DNA from: a virus
Virus record (IMG/VR): IMGVR_UViG_3300033144_003065
Location: 1-40,687 of that record
DNA: 40,687 nucleotides
Reading direction: 5' to 3' (one strand)
A model generated the notes under the pieces. The model saw only the letters and a list, made by a program, of their open reading frames with translations. It searched no databases and was not told where the DNA came from. Position numbers and translations under genes: made by a program. Below, one piece after another: positions 36,168 through 40,687 of the stretch; the first letter of the stretch is position 1, and each line of letters begins with the position of its first letter.

Positions 36168-36309
36168 CTTTTACCTCTGTTTCTTCGAGCAATTTTAAAA
36201 CATGTCGAAACGCTTGTAGCGCTCCGACATTAGCGTTTGCATTAGCGATCATTTGTTTCGCAGCCGCTTCCAGTTTCGCAATCTCTTCTTCAATTACACT
36301 TTTTAACAT
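36136..36309 (-). CDS. Small coiled-coil protein, fibre region
   Basis: 57 residues from ATG 36307-36309, chosen because AGGGAGG lies eight bases upstream; a longer frame to 36348 overlaps the neighbouring gene. Nearly the whole protein is one helix: LKSVIEEEIAKLEAAAKQMI then NVGALQAFRHVLKLLEETEV, ending in VSDTPDPTI. Its last 31 bases overlap the start of the fibre gene in another frame. It could be a fibre chaperone or assembly factor, judging only from position and coiled-coil character. Confidence 0.65.
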   Translation of the reverse strand: MLKSVIEEEIAKLEAAAKQMIANANANVGALQAFRHVLKLLEETEVKDVSDTPDPTI

Positions 36310-36335
36310 CTTACGCGCCTCCCTATTTGTTAAAA

Positions 36336-37109
36336 TTAAGCGCCCCAATCAGCACCCGAAGCGGCAGAAAGTATTAAAGAACCAAATGGGCGTTTCACGG
36401 CGAAGTATTGGTCAGCCGGTTTCGCTGAATCGACAAGGTTAAGTACAAGAACCCCGTTCACGTCCGTCACTGCGGTGATGTGCTTCTTTGCGGTCAATGC
36501 AGTCAGAACAACTCCCGTAGATGCTGTGAGTGCCCCCGATGCGCTATCAGCGGTGAGTCCGAGTGCCCCCGTGTTACTTTCCGTTATGAACACTTCGACT
36601 TCATGTACACCTGTCACGGTAGTACCCGCCATGTCTACCATCGTAATGGTAGCGTCGATGCTGTTCGTGGCACCCGCTGCAAGAGCGATTGTTGCGTTGA
36701 GAGCTTGAGAGACTGTGTCAAGCTTAAGAACCCCTGTCATCGACACATCGGCTGCTGCTACGATACCTGCAAAAGTTGCAGTTCCAGCAACATCTAAGTC
36801 TCCAGCAATTACTGTATCCCCTTGTGTGGCATCAACTGTGAATTTGTTTGTATTAAGGGCAATGTCCGCGCTAGCCCCACCTGCAAGCCCGCCGTTAACC
36901 GTAGTCAATCCTGTTACCGTAAGTGTGCCCGCTGCTGTAGCATTACCTGTAAGTGCGGTTGTGAGTGCTACTGTGAGATGCCCCGAAACTGCCTCATCCC
37001 CGACTACAGATACATTCGGAAATAACGTATTAAGTTGATTAATCAATACGTTAAAGTCAGCCATAGAAGGGTTAAGTGGCGAGTCAAATAATGTAAAAGG
37101 AAGTGTCAT
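36336..37109 (-). CDS. Fibre or head-decoration-like beta protein
   Basis: 257 residues. The start MTLPFTLFDSPLNPSMADFN is followed by a short helix (VLINQLNTLFPNV) and then a beta-repeat body: LTGNATAAGTLTVTGLTTVN, DTVIAGDLDVAGTATFAGIV, ADVSMTGVLKLDTVSQ. The C-terminal part is a compact beta domain with HEVEVFITESNTGALGLTAD and ends YFAVKRPFGSLILSAASGAD. The GTLTVTG and DLDVAGTATF repeats are typical of beta-helical phage fibres and adhesins. It has a candidate promoter and CAGGAGAG site upstream, so it may be expressed separately from the fibres before it. Confidence 0.65.
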   Translation of the reverse strand: MTLPFTLFDSPLNPSMADFNVLINQLNTLFPNVSVVGDEAVSGHLTVALTTALTGNATAAGTLTVTGLTTVNGGLAGGASADIALNTNKFTVDATQGDTVIAGDLDVAGTATFAGIVAAADVSMTGVLKLDTVSQALNATIALAAGATNSIDATITMVDMAGTTVTGVHEVEVFITESNTGALGLTADSASGALTASTGVVLTALTAKKHITAVTDVNGVLVLNLVDSAKPADQYFAVKRPFGSLILSAASGADWGA

Positions 37110-37143
37110 GGGGGTTCTCTCCTGTTGAAGTTGTACTATTTTC

Positions 37144-37172
37144 AGTTTAACATAGATAATTAGAAGTTACAA
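37144..37172 (-). promoter_or_regulatory. Candidate leftward promoter in the fibre cluster
   Basis: Minus strand TTGTAA (37167-37172), 17 bases, TAAACT (37144-37149), each four of six to consensus, in the 66-base gap between the propeller-like gene and the gene starting at 37109. It would separately drive the block containing the second fibre, lysis and ejection genes. Confidence 0.4.
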
Positions 37173-37175
37173 TCA

Positions 37176-38054
37176 TTAAGTGAACTCATATATTTGTAAT
37201 TTAACACCAGACCCAGTATAGCATACCCTGTCGTCACTCAAAGCTGTTAGTTCGGGGGCTGTTGTAGTGCCTAAGCTGAGGGCGTTACCAGTTTTAATCC
37301 AGCTAGTATCATTAATAAAATCATAAGTTTGTAAATTATTGGTATTCGTACTTACAAAGCACACTCTAGTAGCGCTCAAAGCTGCTATCGATGAATACGT
37401 TACCGCTGTTAAATCAAGTAGGTTACCTACCGTTGACCAGTCTGTCCCATCAAATTCATAGGTTTGTAAACCATTGCTGTAATAATCAGAAAAGCATATC
37501 CTAGTAGAACTTAATGCTACTATTGATGGTACTAAGACGGTAGCAGGTATACTAAGAGCGTTGCCCGTCGCTGACCAGCTTGATCCATTAAAGTCGTAAG
37601 TTTGTAAGCTGTTACTATTATTATCAGTAAAACATATCCTAGTCGGACTCAAAGCTGTTATATATGGGTATGACACAGTGGTTAAATCGAGAGGGTTACC
37701 TACTGTAGACCAATCTGTACCATCAAAGTCATAAGCTTGTAGGCTATCATTTGTTTGGTCAATAAAACATATTCTTGTAGCACTTAATGCTGTTACCGCG
37801 GGTATTGAAGCCGCAAACCCTAAAGAAAGGGCGTTACCAGTTTTAATCCAGCCAGTATCATTAATAAAATCATAGGTTTGTAAACTGTCTGTGTATTGGT
37901 CAACAAAGCACACTCTGGTTTCACTTAAAGTCGTTATTGCTGGTATCGACACAGAACTTGGACCGGATTCGTTCCCAACCGATGACCAGTCTGTGCCCCC
38001 CGGCGGTCCTTCCTCCTCCGCACTTGAATAGTGGCATATAGGAAAAGTAAACAT
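37176..38054 (-). CDS. Repeat-built beta-propeller-like tail protein
   Basis: 292 residues made of six consecutive repeats of about 45 residues after a 20-residue start. Each reads roughly PxITALSxTRICFxDxxxN, then SLQTYDFDGTDWSxVGNxLxL, as in ITALSPTRICFTDNNSNSLQ and IVALSSTRICFSDYYSNGLQ. Four-stranded blades of this length with a DW at the turn suggest a six-bladed propeller, like kelch or sialidase-type carbohydrate binders. The Cys in each CF is conserved. Lying between fibres, it is likely a receptor-binding tip. Two blades share about 50 nearly identical bases, a sign of recent duplication or conversion. TAATG couples it to the long fibre. Confidence 0.7.
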   Translation of the reverse strand: MFTFPICHYSSAEEEGPPGGTDWSSVGNESGPSSVSIPAITTLSETRVCFVDQYTDSLQTYDFINDTGWIKTGNALSLGFAASIPAVTALSATRICFIDQTNDSLQAYDFDGTDWSTVGNPLDLTTVSYPYITALSPTRICFTDNNSNSLQTYDFNGSSWSATGNALSIPATVLVPSIVALSSTRICFSDYYSNGLQTYEFDGTDWSTVGNLLDLTAVTYSSIAALSATRVCFVSTNTNNLQTYDFINDTSWIKTGNALSLGTTTAPELTALSDDRVCYTGSGVKLQIYEFT

Positions 38055-40093
38055 TAACTAAACTCTAATTGGCAAACACCGTACATATTCGTGCCATCTG
38101 AAATAAATGTTAAAATATCTATCGCCCCCGCCCCAGTGCTGAGTGTCGGTGCTGTCCCACCGGGGAATTTAAATACCGCATTATAAGCAAGAGTCCTTGA
38201 TCCTGTACCATCCTGAATAACTCGTAATATATACGTACCCCCATCTCTTTTATTCGTAGGTGCCCCCAAAGTCCTATTATCTTCAAGTGTCACTTTAGCG
38301 ACTTGGTTAGCAGACAAATCCCACGCTATAGTTGCTGCGTCAGTTAATGTTGTTGCGTCAAAGTTTTGTGCTTTCGTATACTCCTGTGCTACGTTTAACT
38401 TGGCTGTATTAACATCATAAGCTTGTACATCTACCCCTATTTCTAGCCCGAGTGTTACTCTCATGGCACCAACATTTACATCATCTAAAACAGACCTAGC
38501 AGCAGCAGTTATAGTCGCCGTTTCCGGCACTCCAGTTGAAGCAGTGACCCTGCCTATAAATTGGTCTTGTGCAAGGTCAGCCATTTTAGCAAGAGTGATA
38601 GTTCCGTCCCCAATAACCCCCAATGCAGTGTGCTCCGCAGCCGTTAGGTGATAATACTCATCTATAGTACCCCCATCTAACCCGGAAAGACCATTATGTG
38701 ACGTTGGAGTAGTCGTAGCAAAAGTCTGGATAAAGGCGCTTTGGATAGCAGCAAAAGATGTTGCATTCTTTTTAAATATAACATATCCAACAAGTACCCC
38801 CAAACCACTGATAACTGGCGGTAAGTAAGCAGGAAGAGTTGCTATTCTCGCCGCCGCAAGATTAAGATACTCTTCTTGTCCCATAACAGTTGTAAAACTA
38901 GAGGGGGTGTTGTTTACAACAAAGAACCAAGATACTCCGTACCTATTATTCCCTAAAACAGTAGGGGTGGCTTGGTCATTGTCCCAAAGGGTTGTATCTA
39001 TTAGCTTTTGGTCTGTAGTTGTTGTCCAACCCGCGCTGTTTCTACGATAGTGTGTAAAAACATTAGCATTAGCCGTTCCAGCAACGCTTGTATCAAAAGC
39101 GATATGATCTCCACAAGCTGATCTGTAACGAAAAGAACCTGCGGTAAGACTCACAGCTAGGCTAGATGGTTCGCCTAAAACTGAACCATCCCCGCTGCGG
39201 ATAAATTTAGCAAGACTCCTAAACTTGCAATTAGTGCATTTTTTACTGTCAATGTTATTACCGCGAACATCCAAATAATCGATGTCATTCCCATTTCTAT
39301 GGACAACGTATGCTGGGATTTTTGTGTACTCGTCCGCAGCCGTTTCTGAGGTAGATGCCACAAACTGGGGAGAGCCCCCATTATAATCTAAATACACGTA
39401 ATTAGTGGCATCGTCTGTCAAGTTAATGGGTGTCTGTTCATCAAACTTTACTAGGTATAAGGGGGCTGTGCCATCTGCCGTTGTGCGAATGGCGGCTTCC
39501 CCTGTTTCTATTTTAATGGTACCGTTCGTATTATCTACCAACGCTCCACCGCTAGTGATACCAGTCGCCCATGCTCTATTAATAACTTCCTGCAAGACTG
39601 TAACAGTGGCAGGGGTATTCAAAAGTAGGTCTGGGTCGTACGGGAGTGTTTTAGTGTTCTGGTCCCCGGTATTTACACCCGAAGTATCACCAATAGTGGC
39701 GAGCTGTGCATCTGTGACGTACCTGTAATCTGTCGTATCAGCTAGGTCACTTGTGTCATGGTCAGATAGTGGGTCATCCCCAGTGTTTGTTCCAGAAGTG
39801 TTCCCGATAACAACCAGTTGGGCATCTGTCACGTACCGCGCGTCTGTGCTGTCCGGGATGTCCGCTGTGGTTAGTGATCCAATCTCTTGTAAAACAAATT
39901 CAGTGGTTGCTATGGTTGTATTATTAGTTCCTAAAGACTGTGTAGTAGTTGTGGGACTTCCGGGTAACGCGATAGAATCCGCGATGGATGTGGCGTTTCC
40001 CACACTCGTCACCGGTCCGGTTAGGTCAGCATTTGTAGATGCTTTAACTCGCCTATATCCCGTTTTACTCAAAAATAATGTTGGGTCGCCCAT
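38054..40093 (-). CDS. Long tail fibre protein
   Basis: 679 residues. The N-terminal 170 residues carry two copies of a DDPLSDHDTSDLADTTDYRY module with YVTDAQLxxIGxTSGxNTGD (about residues 95-165), which is also present in the 484-residue fibre. The middle has beta text with a CTNCKFRSLAKFIRSGDGSV insert and a jelly-roll-like part (about 310-470). The final 200 residues include GLDGGTIDEYYHLTAAEHTAL and a terminal beta domain, ANQVAKVTLEDNRTLGAPTN then GTYILRVIQDGTGSRTLAYN, a common phage fibre ending. Start ATG 40091-40093 follows GGGGTAGTA. It should mediate host recognition. Confidence 0.75.
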   Translation of the reverse strand: MGDPTLFLSKTGYRRVKASTNADLTGPVTSVGNATSIADSIALPGSPTTTTQSLGTNNTTIATTEFVLQEIGSLTTADIPDSTDARYVTDAQLVVIGNTSGTNTGDDPLSDHDTSDLADTTDYRYVTDAQLATIGDTSGVNTGDQNTKTLPYDPDLLLNTPATVTVLQEVINRAWATGITSGGALVDNTNGTIKIETGEAAIRTTADGTAPLYLVKFDEQTPINLTDDATNYVYLDYNGGSPQFVASTSETAADEYTKIPAYVVHRNGNDIDYLDVRGNNIDSKKCTNCKFRSLAKFIRSGDGSVLGEPSSLAVSLTAGSFRYRSACGDHIAFDTSVAGTANANVFTHYRRNSAGWTTTTDQKLIDTTLWDNDQATPTVLGNNRYGVSWFFVVNNTPSSFTTVMGQEEYLNLAAARIATLPAYLPPVISGLGVLVGYVIFKKNATSFAAIQSAFIQTFATTTPTSHNGLSGLDGGTIDEYYHLTAAEHTALGVIGDGTITLAKMADLAQDQFIGRVTASTGVPETATITAAARSVLDDVNVGAMRVTLGLEIGVDVQAYDVNTAKLNVAQEYTKAQNFDATTLTDAATIAWDLSANQVAKVTLEDNRTLGAPTNKRDGGTYILRVIQDGTGSRTLAYNAVFKFPGGTAPTLSTGAGAIDILTFISDGTNMYGVCQLEFS

Positions 40094-40095
40094 TA

Positions 40096-40687
40096 CTACC
40101 CCAAAATCTGCATTTCAAACCAGTTTCTATCAGCGGTATCCTGCCCTATATTATCATAACTGGTGTTAATGTAAAATGTAAAATAATCTCCGGCTACACA
40201 CGGTACCATATAGCTCCGTACCTGCGTTTCATTTCGTATGCCTGCCTCCACCCCCCCGACCACCATTACATCTACGACTGGGGACAGCGCTGCGCCATTT
40301 TTTTTAAATCCCATTTGGAAATAGTTATTATTTGTATTTGCCCAAAATTGAGCTGATAGTCGTACTTTAGTTACTCCTGTCGGAACCGTAAGCCGTGTAG
40401 GTTGTAATGCACTAAAGGCACTGTCTGTATCTACAACTGTCGTAGCCCATATAGCGTCAGTGCTACCAGCAGCATTAAATACTTGTCCGGCTGTCGGCGT
40501 TACAACTGCGCCCCTATACCCGGTTGACGACGAGCCACCATCCTTAACCTTTTTTCCGGTAATACCATCAAATACTACTAAATTTCCATCAACTGCACCT
40601 AATGGACCAATTATGTCGCCTGATCCCCCACCCCCAGACGCATTGTTGTTTACGTCATTGCGTATTTGGTCAAAATTAGCTTGCACT
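40096..40687 (-). CDS. Tail fibre or receptor-binding protein, 5' end open at window edge
   Basis: At least 196 residues. The first in-frame start inside the window is GTG 40684-40686, but the frame is open to the edge, so the true start may lie outside. The N-terminus (VQANFDQIRNDVNNNASGGG) resembles the short helix that opens many phage fibre proteins. The C-terminal 125 residues, IWATTVVDTDSAFSALQPTR, RLTVPTGVTKVRLSAQFWAN, YFTFYINTSYDNIGQD, form a compact beta domain like the C1q/TNF-type or collagen-binding modules seen at fibre tips. It precedes the long fibre by two bases. Confidence 0.65.
   Translation of the reverse strand, partial: VQANFDQIRNDVNNNASGGGGSGDIIGPLGAVDGNLVVFDGITGKKVKDGGSSSTGYRGAVVTPTAGQVFNAAGSTDAIWATTVVDTDSAFSALQPTRLTVPTGVTKVRLSAQFWANTNNNYFQMGFKKNGAALSPVVDVMVVGGVEAGIRNETQVRSYMVPCVAGDYFTFYINTSYDNIGQDTADRNWFEMQILG

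Noticed and set aside
1-40687. PurZ, integrase, tRNA genes and insertion sequences
   Set aside because: I looked for an adenylosuccinate-synthase-like frame of about 340 residues, for tyrosine or serine integrase motifs, for tRNA T-arms and for transposase frames, and saw none. All long frames are accounted for by other genes.

Overview
This 40.7 kb window looks like one nearly complete genome of a tailed, podovirus-type bacteriophage. It carries a large terminase, a P22-type portal, a scaffold, an N4-gp56-type major capsid protein, a gp4-like adaptor, ejection-type proteins, fibres, a lysis cassette and a full replication and recombination set. No integrase, excisionase or tRNA gene was seen, so a lytic life style is likely but not proven. 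A lipobox protein that looks like an outer-membrane spanin points to a Gram-negative host. Both window ends fall inside the leftward structural block, as expected for a circular or circularly permuted genome opened at an arbitrary point. The fibre gene at the right end is open at its 5' side.

Layout. (1) Positions 19-10180, minus strand: a basic small protein and a protein resembling domain Ia of NAD-dependent ligase lead into terminase, portal, scaffold, major capsid protein, two small proteins, the adaptor and a long tail protein. (2) 10181-10333: divergent control region with a near-consensus sigma70 promoter facing right. (3) 10334-11904, plus: RusA resolvase and five small early proteins. 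(4) 11905-13640: mostly non-coding, with palindromes, nested hairpins, a direct repeat, a three-gene micro-operon of very short ORFs, and two paralogous small proteins transcribed divergently from a 500-bp A+T-rich region. (5) 13641-27516, plus: a string of small proteins, then an HD-domain nucleotidase, a second ligase-Ia-like protein, a dATP/dGTP diphosphohydrolase-family protein, family-A DNA polymerase, primase-polymerase/ATPase, C5-cytosine methyltransferase, Sak4-like ATPase, DUF669-type ssDNA-binding protein, an NPPF methyltransferase-like protein, a Cas4-like nuclease and an SF2 helicase. (6) 27494-40687, minus: fibres and a repeat-built propeller-like protein, holin, endolysin-like protein, spanin region, three ejection/structural proteins, two small proteins, a helix-turn-helix/metallophosphoesterase fusion and a small HExxH peptidase.

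The rightward block would edit the nucleotide pool, copy the DNA and recombine it. The leftward blocks build and package the particle, attach it to the host and lyse the cell. Genes are packed with ATGA or TAATG overlaps, so translational coupling is probably widespread.

The least explained parts are the 11.9-13.6 kb control region, an element of competing hairpins at 11139-11185, two distant hairpins whose stems differ by compensatory changes (12870 and 24460), the pairing of an HD phosphohydrolase with a MazZ-family protein beside a polymerase but with no PurZ, and a terminase that seems to carry a second, inactive RNase H-like domain. All family calls come from reading motifs; no database search was run.
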